Shown here: piece by piece, positions 25,632 to 33,608 of the stretch
How the letters are laid out: each line of letters opens with the position of its first letter
Position numbering within the stretch: the stretch's first letter is position 1
NCBI RefSeq assembly: GCF_001984125.1
Contig: NZ_MTQL01000007.1
Span: 1,550,001-1,614,000 of the forward strand
Length of the DNA: 64,000 bases
Reading direction: 5' to 3'
Source: Leifsonia sp. ALI-44-B
GTDB taxonomy: Bacteria; Actinomycetota; Actinomycetes; Actinomycetales; Microbacteriaceae
The notes under the pieces: model-generated
Database searches by the model: none
Seen by the model: the letters and a program-made list of their open reading frames with translations, nothing else
What the model was told of the DNA's origin: nothing
Translations under genes and position numbers: made by a program

Positions 25632-26336
25632 TCAGAGGCTCGGGCCACCTCCCGGGCGCGCTGGGTTCGGTAGAAGGTCGAGGGGATCGGCCGCGCAATC
25701 GAGGAAGATCGGATCGCTCTTGCTGAACGGGTAGACGCCCGATCGTCTGTCGCGGTCGAAGTCCTTGCTCGAGTAGTCATCGGGTGCCAATCCGCGATCG
25801 ACCAAGCAGGCGGCCATGATGCTCTGCTCGGGTTCGTGAGCGGGGTTCCTGGCGATCGACCAGAACAGAGGCGACACCGACTCATACGACGAGCTACATG
25901 CGAGGAACTCCTCGCCAGGATCGGTGGGATCGAACGATTCTGGAGCTCCCTCCTGCGTGTACCCGCCCCCGGGCGTGAACGCTCGCACCTCGTAACCCAG
26001 GCCGAGCGCGCAGGCGGCGAACTCGTGCTCGACACGCGAGAGCTCGTCTGCCGTGATCAGACCGTCCGACAGGATGTCCTCGCTCGTCGGATCATCGGCG
26101 CTCGACAGAGCGTCGTCGAATTCGCGCGCCCACGGTCCCGTGAAGAGGCTCGGCGCTGGGCTGGAGCTGACACTTCTCGAGGCGGTCGCTTCAGGTCGAG
26201 CTGTGTTTGCCGAATTTGTCGCCGTGGAGCATGCCGTTGCACCCACGCTGCACGCCAGGACGATGAACACGGTTCCGACGAAGCGGTGGCCCGCCGACGC
26301 CGGCCCCCTTCCGCTGGCTTCACATACCCCGTTCAT
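25632..26336 (-). CDS. Unknown exported protein, possible lipoprotein
   Basis: I do not recognise the family. The start at 26336 gives a 234-residue protein with a hydrophobic segment (FVGTVFIVLACSVGATAC) ending in a Cys that could be a weak lipobox; the residues before it do not fit the consensus well. After a Ser/Ala/Pro-rich spacer comes a globular region of about 170 residues with four or five cysteines (AACALG, LACSSS, MAACLVD, LDCAAD) and recurring Glu/Asp. The codon mix looks less GC-biased than neighbours. The ATG follows the stop of the adjacent exported protein after one base, so the two are translationally coupled. Confidence 0.65.
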   Translation of the reverse strand: MNGVCEASGRGPASAGHRFVGTVFIVLACSVGATACSTATNSANTARPEATASRSVSSSPAPSLFTGPWAREFDDALSSADDPTSEDILSDGLITADELSRVEHEFAACALGLGYEVRAFTPGGGYTQEGAPESFDPTDPGEEFLACSSSYESVSPLFWSIARNPAHEPEQSIMAACLVDRGLAPDDYSSKDFDRDRRSGVYPFSKSDPIFLDCAADPLDLLPNPARPGGGPSL

Positions 26337-26337
26337 G

Positions 26338-26616
26338 TCAGTAGGTCGTCGTACCGGACGACCGCCAATCGACATAAGACGGCACCGCGCTCGTGCCATA
26401 GAGGCCTACTCGTGGGCCTCGCACGATCGTCTTCGAGGGCCCGTGCTTGATCCAGTGTCGAATGTCGAAGCATTTGTAGTTGTAAGACGCGTCGCGACGC
26501 GTCTGATAGCAGGTCACCGCCGACGCGTCCTCCGTCGCGATCGGCGCGAATCCGCTGCCGAGAATAATCCCCGCGAGTACTGCAGCGCTCGCCCGCGCCG
26601 CATTCCGTCGTCCCAT
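26338..26616 (-). CDS. Small secreted protein of unknown function
   Basis: A 92-residue protein with a clear Sec signal: MGRRNAARAS followed by AAVLAGIILGSGFAPIATEDASA, probable cleavage after ASA. The mature part is about 58 residues, rich in Tyr, Arg, Trp and Gly, with two cysteines (TCYQT and YKCFD) that can form one disulfide, and a Gly/Thr/Tyr tail. The ATG at 26616 has a strong AGGAGG about 7 nt upstream. The A/T-richer sequence and absence of recognisable homology suggest a recently acquired or fast-evolving gene. Size, signal, disulfide and the coupled downstream membrane-associated partner make a peptide toxin with an immunity protein one possibility; this is only speculation. Confidence 0.65.
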   Translation of the reverse strand: MGRRNAARASAAVLAGIILGSGFAPIATEDASAVTCYQTRRDASYNYKCFDIRHWIKHGPSKTIVRGPRVGLYGTSAVPSYVDWRSSGTTTY

Positions 26617-26825
26617 TCTGCCCTCCTGATCCGGCAGCACACGCTGCATCACAACGAGTGTGCTCCCTGTGCGGCTCACGGGTAGGCGCGTACACAGATT
26701 CCAGACGGATCCTCGTTCGGGAAGTTAGGTCTGACCGGGGATAAATAGGTGGTTTCGCGTCGCGCATCGCCGCGAAAATCTTCGCTCAGCTCAGCGTGTC
26801 GCGCGTGAGTTGAAGGTGCGCGACG

Positions 26826-26870
26826 AAAACGGGGGCGGATGCCGGGCCGAAGCTCCGACATCCGCCCCCG
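26826..26870 (-). terminator. Intrinsic terminator of the MFS gene
   Basis: A 12-bp perfect stem (arm CGGGGGCGGATG) with a 17-nt loop is followed on the minus strand by TTTTCG, 35 bp after the stop of the transporter gene. Confidence 0.8.
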
Positions 26871-26904
26871 TTCAGCCGCGCGAGGCGGTCAGGAGGTGCG
26901 CTGA

Positions 26905-28317
26905 CTAGGCGACGTCGTTCTCGTAGTCGACGTCCTTGGTCTCTTTGCTCAGGAAGAGTGCGATGAGCGTGAGCACGGCGGCGGCGCTCAGGTAGGTGCC
27001 CACGAGGAACACGCTGCCGTCGGCGAGCTGCCACAGGAAGACGGCGATGAACGGGGCGACGGCCGCACCGAGGATCGACGACACGTTGTAGCTGATGGCC
27101 GAGCCCGTGTAACGCACGTTGCCGGGGAAGAGCTCGGGCAGCTGCGCACCCATGGGGCCGAAGGTGAGGCCCATGAGCGTGAAGCCGATGACGAGCAGCG
27201 CCATGACGCCCACGAACCCGGCGCCGAACAGGGGCACCCAGAGCAGGCCGAAGACGAGGATGCCGAGGGACACGGTCATGAGCATCTTGCGGCGACCGAA
27301 CTTCTCGGCCAGCGGCCCGGCGACGAGCGTGAAGATGCCGAAGAACACGACGCCGACGATGAGCATGATGAGGAAGTCGTTGCGGGCGTAGCCGAGCCCG
27401 GGCACGAACGTGTCGATCGCCTCGGCCGACATGGGCTTGCCCTTGGCCTCGGCGCCCGCCTGAGCGGCCTCGAGCGTGGAGGCCGTCGTGCCGAACGTGA
27501 GGGTGAACGTGGTCATCAGGTAGAAGAGCACGTAGGTGGCCAGCATGATGAAGGTTCCGAGGATGAGCTGACGCCAGCTCGTCTTGAACACGCGGGCGAG
27601 CGGCAGCTTGGCGACTTCACCCTTCTCGACGACCTTCTGGAACGCGGGCGTTTCGACGAGCTTGAGGCGCACGTAGAGGCCCACGATGACGAGAACGGCC
27701 GAGATCAGGAACGGGATACGCCAGCCCCACGCCGCGAACGCCTCGGGGGAGAGGCCCACGCTCAGCCACAGGAAGATGAGGTTCGCGATGATGAAGCCGA
27801 TGGGGGCGCCCAGCTGCGGGAACGTTCCATAGATGGCGCGCTTGTTCTTGGGGGCGTTCTCGGTGGCGAGGAGGGCCGCGCCGCTCCATTCGCCGCCGAG
27901 GCCGAGGCCCTGCGCGAAACGCATGATGACGAGGAGGGCCGGGGCCCAGAACTCCCAGCCGGGGACCTGGGCGGTGGGCAGGCATCCGATCAGGACGGTG
28001 GCGATGCCCATGGTCAGCAGGGAGGCGACGAGCGTGCCCTTGCGGCCGATGCGGTCACCGAAATGGCCGAAGAGGATGGAGCCGATGGGGCGCGCGACGA
28101 AGGCGGCACCGAAGGCAGCGAACGACGAGAGCAGGGCTGTGGCCGGGTCCTGGTTCGGGAAGAAGAGCGCCGGGAACACGAGCACGGCCGCCGTGGCGTA
28201 GACGTAGAAGTCGTAGAACTCGATCGACGTGCCGACGAGGCTCGCGATGACGACGCGCGAACGCGGATTGACGGGGGCCGGGGCGGCGGATGCGGATGAC
28301 GAAACTGTTGTGGACAT
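26905..28317 (-). CDS. MFS transporter, metabolite:H+ symporter (MHS) family
   Basis: Proton-coupled uptake of a small organic acid or related metabolite in the cytoplasmic membrane. The 470-residue protein has the MHS opening RVVIASLVGTSIEFYDFYVYATAA near residue 20, about 12 hydrophobic segments, the loop 2-3 motif GHFGDRIGRKGTLV near residue 82, RFAQGLGLGGEWSGAALLATENAPKNKR near residue 125 and a GPLAEKFGRRKMLM repeat motif in the second half. This is the shikimate/proline/osmoprotectant-type family; the substrate is not decidable. The ATG at 28317 is chosen because upstream sequence has no domain signal. It is monocistronic with its own terminator. Confidence 0.88.
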   Translation of the reverse strand: MSTTVSSSASAAPAPVNPRSRVVIASLVGTSIEFYDFYVYATAAVLVFPALFFPNQDPATALLSSFAAFGAAFVARPIGSILFGHFGDRIGRKGTLVASLLTMGIATVLIGCLPTAQVPGWEFWAPALLVIMRFAQGLGLGGEWSGAALLATENAPKNKRAIYGTFPQLGAPIGFIIANLIFLWLSVGLSPEAFAAWGWRIPFLISAVLVIVGLYVRLKLVETPAFQKVVEKGEVAKLPLARVFKTSWRQLILGTFIMLATYVLFYLMTTFTLTFGTTASTLEAAQAGAEAKGKPMSAEAIDTFVPGLGYARNDFLIMLIVGVVFFGIFTLVAGPLAEKFGRRKMLMTVSLGILVFGLLWVPLFGAGFVGVMALLVIGFTLMGLTFGPMGAQLPELFPGNVRYTGSAISYNVSSILGAAVAPFIAVFLWQLADGSVFLVGTYLSAAAVLTLIALFLSKETKDVDYENDVA

Positions 28318-28550
28318 TGACCTGTGCTTACCTGCGTAGCTGTGAAGGTTCGCGCGCCGAGCGGCGGCGGAACCACGAAACACCGTTGGGCGGATGCGCC
28401 GGTCTCGCGCGGGCCGCCTCGGAAAAGGGGGAGATCCGCTTGTGGCGGACCTGAAAACCATACGCCAGCGCGGCGTGTCGCGCTAATCGGCGCGGATTTC
28501 GAGTCCGGGCGAGAGCCGCAAACCGCAAACGGCCCGTTCGCCCGCACACG

Positions 28551-28589
28551 CGAAAGCCGCGGGGCCCGTCCTGCACGGCCCCGCGGCTT
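28551..28589 (-). terminator. Terminator of the riboflavin operon
   Basis: A 13-bp perfect stem (arm AAGCCGCGGGGCC) around a 10-nt loop lies 17 bp beyond the ribH stop. On the minus strand it ends in CTTTCG, a short U-tract. Confidence 0.7.
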
Positions 28590-28605
28590 GTTCGGCGAGA
28601 TTTGT

Positions 28606-29088
28606 CTACGCGTTCGACGCGCCCCGCAGTTCGCGCAGCAGCACGGCCGTCGCCACGGCCGCCTGAGCCGCCTCGCGCCCCTTGTCCTCTTTCGAGTCGG
28701 GCAAGCCGGCGCGGTCGAGCCCCTGCTTCTCGTCGTCGAGCGTGAGCACACCGAATCCGACCGGTTTGCCGGTCGCGATGGTCACCTGCGTGAGACCCGA
28801 GGTGGCGGCATCCGAGACGTATTCGAAGTGCGGGGTGCCGCCGCGAATGATGACGCCCAGCGCCACGACCGCGTCGGCCCCGGACTCGAGGGCCACCTTC
28901 GAGGCGACGGGCAGTTCGAAGCTGCCGGCCACGCGCACGAGGCGGTGCGTGACACCCATCTCGTCGAGCGCCTTCTCGGCCCCCGCGATGAGCCCGTTGG
29001 TGATGACCTCGTGCCACTGGCCCGCGATCACGACCACGTTCAGGCCGGTTCCGTCGACGTGCAGGTCGGGCTGTCCTTCGCCACTCAT
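28606..29088 (-). CDS. ribH: 6,7-dimethyl-8-ribityllumazine synthase
   Basis: Condenses 5-amino-6-ribitylaminouracil with dihydroxybutanone phosphate, the penultimate step of riboflavin synthesis; the family forms icosahedral or pentameric assemblies. The 160-residue product shows [19 protein letters not shown] near residue 26, [15 protein letters not shown] near residue 52, [18 protein letters not shown] near residue 78 and [16 protein letters not shown] near residue 118. Full length and typical. Last gene of the rib operon, 64 bp after ribBA, followed by a terminator. Confidence 0.96.
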   Translation of the reverse strand: MSGEGQPDLHVDGTGLNVVVIAGQWHEVITNGLIAGAEKALDEMGVTHRLVRVAGSFELPVASKVALESGADAVVALGVIIRGGTPHFEYVSDAATSGLTQVTIATGKPVGFGVLTLDDEKQGLDRAGLPDSKEDKGREAAQAAVATAVLLRELRGASNA

Positions 29089-29152
29089 GTGTTCCTCTTT
29101 CTCTGTGTTCGGTGTTGTGTGTTCGATGCAGACCGCATCGGATGTCGGGTGT

Positions 29153-30415
29153 CTAGTTGTCGTGCAGCGCGATGATGTGCCCCATGCGATCGCGCTTGGT
29201 GTTCAGGTAGGCCTCGTTGAACGCGCCGACTCCCACGATGAGCGGCACGCGCTCCGACACTGTGACCCCGTGCATCGTGAGCTGGCGCTCTTTCTCGGGG
29301 TTGTTGGTCAAGAGGCGCACCGACGTCATACCCAAGTCGTCGAGGATGGCCGAGGCGGCCTCGTAGTTGCGGGCATCGGCGGGCAACCCGAGCGCGATGT
29401 TGGCGTCGAGCGTGTCGAGCCCGTCCTCTTGCAGGCGGTAGGCGCGCAGTTTGTTGACGAGTCCGATGCCGCGCCCCTCCTGCCCGCGCAGGTAGATGAC
29501 GACGCCGCCGTGGCGCTGGATGGTGTCGAGCGCGGTGTCGAGCTGCGGCCCGCATTCGCATTTCAGCGACCCGAAGGCCTCGCCCGTCAGGCATTCGCTG
29601 TGCACGCGCACGAGGGCACCCTCGGCGGCCGGGTTGCCCGAGACGATGGCCACGTGATCGGCGCCCGTGCGGCGGTCGTGGTAGGCGCGCATACGGAAGC
29701 TGCCGTGCGTCGTGGGCACGGTCGTCTCGACCTCGAAGCGCACGGCGGGGTCGGCGGGCGTCTGGTCTTCGCCGGGCGCCGTGCCGTCGCACAGGGCCTC
29801 GGCGTCGGGGTGTTCGACGATGTAGGCGATGAGGTCGGCGATGGTGATAACGGGCAGGCCGAACTCGGCGCCGAGCGCGATGAGCCCGGGCAGGCGCGTC
29901 ATCTCGCCGGTGTCTTCGACGACCTCGCAGATGGCGCCGACGGGGGTGAGACCCGCGAGGCGCATGAGGTCGACGGCGGCCTCGGTGTGGCCGGGGCGTT
30001 CGCGCACGCCACCGTCGCGGGCGCGCAGCGGCACGATGTGGCCGGGACGGATGACGCTCGTGGCGGTCGACAGCGGGTCGCCCAGCACGCGCAGGGTCTT
30101 GGCGCGGTCAGACGCCGAGATGCCCGTCGTCACGCCCGTCGCGGCATCCACCGTCACGGTATAGGCCGTCTGGCGCAGGTCTTGGTTGCGCGCCACCATG
30201 GGCGGCAGCTCGAGCCGGTCGGCGTACTCGTTCGACATGGGCGCGCAGATGTAGCCGCTCGTGTGCCGGATGGTCCACGCCAACCACTCCTGCGTCGCAT
30301 ATTGCGCCGAGAGGATGACGTCGCCCTCGTTCTCGCGCCCCTCATCGTCGGCCACGAGCACGGGTTTGCCCGCGCGCAGCGCCTCGAGCGCCTCGGGAAT
30401 CGTCGACAGGCTCAT
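29153..30415 (-). CDS. ribBA: Bifunctional DHBP synthase / GTP cyclohydrolase II
   Basis: Supplies both riboflavin precursors: dihydroxybutanone phosphate from ribulose-5-phosphate and the pyrimidine from GTP. The 420-residue protein has the RibB domain in residues 1-205 ([11 protein letters not shown] near residue 25, [14 protein letters not shown] near residue 135) and the RibA domain from about 215. The RibA zinc cysteines are in [20 protein letters not shown] near residue 278, followed by [15 protein letters not shown] and [11 protein letters not shown]. The start at 30415 overlaps the ribE stop (ATGA). FMN regulates it through the riboswitch upstream of ribD. Confidence 0.96.
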   Translation of the reverse strand: MSLSTIPEALEALRAGKPVLVADDEGRENEGDVILSAQYATQEWLAWTIRHTSGYICAPMSNEYADRLELPPMVARNQDLRQTAYTVTVDAATGVTTGISASDRAKTLRVLGDPLSTATSVIRPGHIVPLRARDGGVRERPGHTEAAVDLMRLAGLTPVGAICEVVEDTGEMTRLPGLIALGAEFGLPVITIADLIAYIVEHPDAEALCDGTAPGEDQTPADPAVRFEVETTVPTTHGSFRMRAYHDRRTGADHVAIVSGNPAAEGALVRVHSECLTGEAFGSLKCECGPQLDTALDTIQRHGGVVIYLRGQEGRGIGLVNKLRAYRLQEDGLDTLDANIALGLPADARNYEAASAILDDLGMTSVRLLTNNPEKERQLTMHGVTVSERVPLIVGVGAFNEAYLNTKRDRMGHIIALHDN

Positions 30416-31041
30416 GAGTGGGTTTCCGTTCTGCGGGTGGTGATGGCCAGCATGCGTTCCATGTGGCGGGCCAGGATGTCGGTCTCGATGTTCACGGTGT
30501 CGCCCACGACGCGCTCGCCGAGGGTCGTGGCCGCGAGTGTTTCGGGAATCAGCGACACCTCGAACCACTGCGCGGGTTCGGCCGGGTCACTCACGGCCGA
30601 GACGGTCAGCGAGACGCCGTCGATCGCGATGGAGCCCTTGTCGACGACGAGCGGGGCGTGCTTCTCGTCGAGGCTGAAGCGCAGCACACGCCAGGCGCTG
30701 CCCTCGGTGATCGAGAGCAGCTGCGACGTGCCGTCGATGTGTCCCTGCACGATGTGGCCGCCGAGACGGTCGCCCACCTGGGCGGCGCGTTCCAGGTTGA
30801 CGCGGCGCCCGACATCCGCCCCGGAGAGGGTCGACATGGCCAGGGTCTGCGCCATCACATCGGCCGTGAACGAGTCGGGGGTCTGGTCGACGACCGTCAG
30901 GCAGACGCCCGAGACCGAGATGGAGTCCCCGTGCGCGGCGCCCGTGACGGCGAGTGGCCCGCGCACGGTGAAGCGCGCGGCATCACCCGTGTGCTCGATG
31001 GCCGTGATCGTGCCCGTTTCTTCGATGATTCCGGTGAACAT
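30412..31041 (-). CDS. ribE: Riboflavin synthase, alpha chain
   Basis: Dismutates two molecules of dimethylribityllumazine to riboflavin. The 209-residue protein has the two internal lumazine-binding repeats: MFTGIIEETGTI with GDSISVSGVCLTVV in the first half, and IVQGHIDGTSQL with GSIAIDGVSLTVSAV in the second. The C-terminal helix closes the trimer in this family. It overlaps ribD by one base and ribBA by four, so the operon is tightly coupled. Confidence 0.95.
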   Translation of the reverse strand: MFTGIIEETGTITAIEHTGDAARFTVRGPLAVTGAAHGDSISVSGVCLTVVDQTPDSFTADVMAQTLAMSTLSGADVGRRVNLERAAQVGDRLGGHIVQGHIDGTSQLLSITEGSAWRVLRFSLDEKHAPLVVDKGSIAIDGVSLTVSAVSDPAEPAQWFEVSLIPETLAATTLGERVVGDTVNIETDILARHMERMLAITTRRTETHS

Positions 31042-32102
31042 CAGTGCGTCCCTTCTGGGCGGGCGGTGACCACGAGGTCGTCTCCCAGCCGTTCGATCCC
31101 GTCGATGACGAGGCGTCGTTGTGCGTCGATGGTGCCGACCCCGAGGTCGGTGGTGGCGAGGCGCCCGCCGCCCAGCAGCGTCGGCGCAAGGTAGATGAGG
31201 TAGCTGTCGACGAGGCCCGCGCGCACGAAGGCGCTGGCCAGGGTGGGCCCGCCCTCGACGAACAGGGTGCGGATGCCTCGGGCGCGCAGCTCTGCGAGAT
31301 CGGCCGCGAGGTCGCCTCCCGAGAGCGTCACGAGCTCGTGCGGATGCCGGCGCACGGAGGCCTCAGCCGGAACGGGTCGCGTGCCGAACACCACGGGAAC
31401 GGGCTGAGCGCCCAGTAACGAGCCGTCGTCGGCGCGCGCCGTGAGCGACGCATCGTCGGCCAGGATCGTGCCCGTGCCGACGGCGATGGCATCGGATGCT
31501 GCGCGCCGGCGGTGCACATCGGCCCGCGCCGCTGGCCCCGTGATCCACTGGCTGGTGCCGTCGTCTGCTGCGGCGCGCCCGTCGAGGCTCGATGCCCACT
31601 TGACGGTGACGAGTGGCCGACCCAGGCGGGCCGTGACGAGCCAGTCGCCGAGCAGCGCTGTAGCCGCGGCCTCTTCTAGACCAGCGATGACCTCGACGCC
31701 ACCGGCGCGCAGCCGTTCGGCGCCCCCGCCGGAGTGGCGGCCCGGGTCAGCCACGGCGTAGACGACGCGGGCGACGCCCGCGGCGAGCAGGGCCTCAGAG
31801 CAGGGCCCCGTGCGGCCCGTGTGGTTGCAGGGCTCGAGCGTGACGACGGCCGTGGCCCCGGCCGCGGCACCCGCGGGCAGCTGCGACAGTGCGTCGACCT
31901 CGGCGTGCGGTGTGCCGGCGCCGCGATGCCAGCCCTCGGCGATGACGGCGAATTCGCCCGTCGCGGGATCGGGCCGGGCGGCGAGGATGACGCAGCCGAC
32001 CTGCGGGTTGACGCCCCGCGCCGGCCCGTTGCCCGCGTCGTCGATGGCGCGGCGCATGGCGCGTCGAAGCTCCGCCTCGGTGGGGGCTGGATTCCCGGTC
32101 AT
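31041..32102 (-). CDS. ribD: Bifunctional riboflavin deaminase/reductase RibD
   Basis: Deaminates and then reduces the pyrimidine intermediate of riboflavin synthesis. The 353-residue protein has a cytidine-deaminase-type domain at residues 1-150 with zinc ligands in the HAEVDAL motif near residue 60 and in LEPCNHTGRTGPCSEAL near residue 90. The reductase domain follows from about residue 155, with VKWASSLDGRAA near residue 168, QWITGPAARADVHRRRAASDAI, and FVEGGPTLASAFV near residue 285. First gene of the operon; the start is about 100 nt after the FMN riboswitch. Confidence 0.95.
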   Translation of the reverse strand: MTGNPAPTEAELRRAMRRAIDDAGNGPARGVNPQVGCVILAARPDPATGEFAVIAEGWHRGAGTPHAEVDALSQLPAGAAAGATAVVTLEPCNHTGRTGPCSEALLAAGVARVVYAVADPGRHSGGGAERLRAGGVEVIAGLEEAAATALLGDWLVTARLGRPLVTVKWASSLDGRAAADDGTSQWITGPAARADVHRRRAASDAIAVGTGTILADDASLTARADDGSLLGAQPVPVVFGTRPVPAEASVRRHPHELVTLSGGDLAADLAELRARGIRTLFVEGGPTLASAFVRAGLVDSYLIYLAPTLLGGGRLATTDLGVGTIDAQRRLVIDGIERLGDDLVVTARPEGTH

Positions 32103-32202
32103 GTCGTCCTTGTGGTCTCTGTCGAGACGGACTCCGGGTGCGTTCTGAGCGCTCGCCGTCTGGGCGCGCGCTCTCGCCGGCCGTCGACATCGGTCGACGA
32201 CC

Positions 32203-32390
32203 CGTGCTTCCTCTCATCCGGACTCGAGCCTGCTGGTGCAGACCCATAACCGTCGGTTCCGGAATTCCACCGGATCGGCCCTCGACGCGTTCTCGTCGCC
32301 GTGGGCCGGAGCCTCGGGCGGCAGGAATGTTTCTCGGGTTCGCGGACTATCACCGCCGGTTCGGACTCTCACCGACCCCGGAGCACGTTT
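32203..32390 (-). promoter_or_regulatory. FMN riboswitch (RFN element)
   Basis: Read on the minus strand, the leader of ribD contains the conserved FMN-aptamer blocks: GCTCCGGGGTCGGTGAGA, the segment CCGAACCGGCGGTGATAGT, CCGCGAACCCGAGAAAC, then ACCGACGGTTATGGG and the closing CCGGATGAGAGGAAGCACG at its 3' end. These match the canonical element in order. A long GC-rich peripheral arm of roughly 60 nt separates the two halves. FMN binding in the family represses the rib operon by early termination or by hiding the ribosome site. The remaining leader (32103-32202) could hold the expression platform; I did not resolve its fold. Confidence 0.95.
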
Positions 32391-32449
32391 CTGTTGCTGA
32401 CTCTACCGAACGCCGCCGACCACGGGGTTATTCCGAGCGTCTTCGCGGC

Positions 32450-33475
32450 CTAATCCGACGAATTATGACGGCGCCAGCGCTCGGCCTGCGTGGCGTCGGC
32501 GGGCGCTCCGTCGACCAGTTCGCGCGCCGTGCGGGAGTCGAGGATGAGGTCGGTGATGAGGCCCGCGGCGAGGGCTCCGCGCAGGCTCGCGAGCTTCGAG
32601 GTGCCCGCGACGATGCACACGCGGCGCGACACCCGGCGCAGGACCTGCAGGTCGGGGCCCGAGGAGCGTTGGTTGAGCGCGATGCCGTCGTCCGAGCCAT
32701 CCTCACGGAAGAAGACCGTCGCCACGTCGCCGACCACCTTGGCCTCGGCCAGGGACGCGAAGTCGTCGTCGTCGAGGTAGCCGCCGATGTAGACGTGGCT
32801 CGGCACCCCGGCGAAGGGCGAGCCGAGGCCGAAGACCGCGACATCCATGCCGGCCTGGATATCGATGACGCGGTGGATGCTGCGCTCACGCCACAGCGCC
32901 TTCTTCGTGCCCGGGTCGTCGAAGAACGCGGGCACGGGGAACTGCTGCACGTAGGCCCCGTACGCCCCGCCGAAGCGTTGCAGGATCTCGCTGGCATAGA
33001 GGATGCCCGTGGTGCGCGGGTTCGCGGCGCCGTTCAACTGCACGATCGACGAGTTGTGGGTGGCCTTGGCGACGAGGTGCCGCGACACGGCGCTCATGGT
33101 GCTGCCCCAGGCCACACCCATGGTCATGTTCGAGTCGAAGAAGCTGCCGAGAATCCGTGCAGCCGAGATGGCCACGCGTTCAAGCCGGTCGACGTCGCTC
33201 GTGAGTTCGGGAACGGGCACCACGTGGGCGACCACGCCATACCGTCGACGGATGTCTGCCTCCACCTGTCGCGGCATGTCGAGGGGCGAGCGCACCTGGA
33301 TCTCGACGAGGCCGGTTTCGCGGGCGTGACTGAGCAGCCGGGAGACCGAGGAGCGCGAGGTGTGCAACTCGGAGGCAATGGCCTCCATCGTGAGGTCTTG
33401 CATGTAATACAACTGCGCGGCGGTCAGTGCGTCACGCGTTTTCGGCGTCAGTGCCGTGGTGGGCGAAGGAACCAT
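32450..33475 (-). CDS. SorC/DeoR-type sugar-binding transcriptional regulator
   Basis: The 341-residue protein has an N-terminal helix-turn-helix (residues 17-55: AQLYYMQDLTMEAIASELHTSRSSVSRLLSHARETG) followed by the SorC sugar-binding domain. That domain shows GVAWGSTMSAVSRHL near residue 117, VQLNGA, a phosphosugar-isomerase-like DVAVFGLGSPFAG near residue 216 and the C-terminal CIVAGTSKLASLRGALAAG. The family usually senses a phosphorylated sugar or polyol and acts as repressor or activator. It is divergent from glpD with palindromic sites between them, so glycerol-3-phosphate or a related metabolite is a reasonable effector guess. AAGGA lies about 8 nt before the ATG. Confidence 0.88.
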   Translation of the reverse strand: MVPSPTTALTPKTRDALTAAQLYYMQDLTMEAIASELHTSRSSVSRLLSHARETGLVEIQVRSPLDMPRQVEADIRRRYGVVAHVVPVPELTSDVDRLERVAISAARILGSFFDSNMTMGVAWGSTMSAVSRHLVAKATHNSSIVQLNGAANPRTTGILYASEILQRFGGAYGAYVQQFPVPAFFDDPGTKKALWRERSIHRVIDIQAGMDVAVFGLGSPFAGVPSHVYIGGYLDDDDFASLAEAKVVGDVATVFFREDGSDDGIALNQRSSGPDLQVLRRVSRRVCIVAGTSKLASLRGALAAGLITDLILDSRTARELVDGAPADATQAERWRRHNSSD

Positions 33476-33486
33476 GAGGCCATCCT

Positions 33487-33500
33487 TGCACGTTTGTGCA
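33487..33500. promoter_or_regulatory. Candidate operator between the SorC regulator and glpD
   Basis: TGCAC and GTGCA arms separated by GTTT form a 14-bp palindrome 12 bp upstream of the regulator's start codon. It also reads as a direct repeat of TGCACG. The heptamer TTGCACG recurs in the palindrome upstream of glpF (35427-35454), so both are candidate sites for the same regulator. Confidence 0.5.
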
Positions 33501-33608
33501 CGCAATTTGACCGAGTGTGATCGAGGGCGTTCACTGATACGGACACAGACACAGTGCCGTGCTCCACACCCCCTGAAGCAATGGCGCGTAACAAGAGGAG
33601 TGACCGTC

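Noticed and set aside
26338-26616. Lactococcin 972-type bacteriocin
   Set aside because: Signal peptide and size fit, but I could not recognise that family's core Gly/Trp pattern, and the usual dedicated multi-TM transporter does not directly follow.
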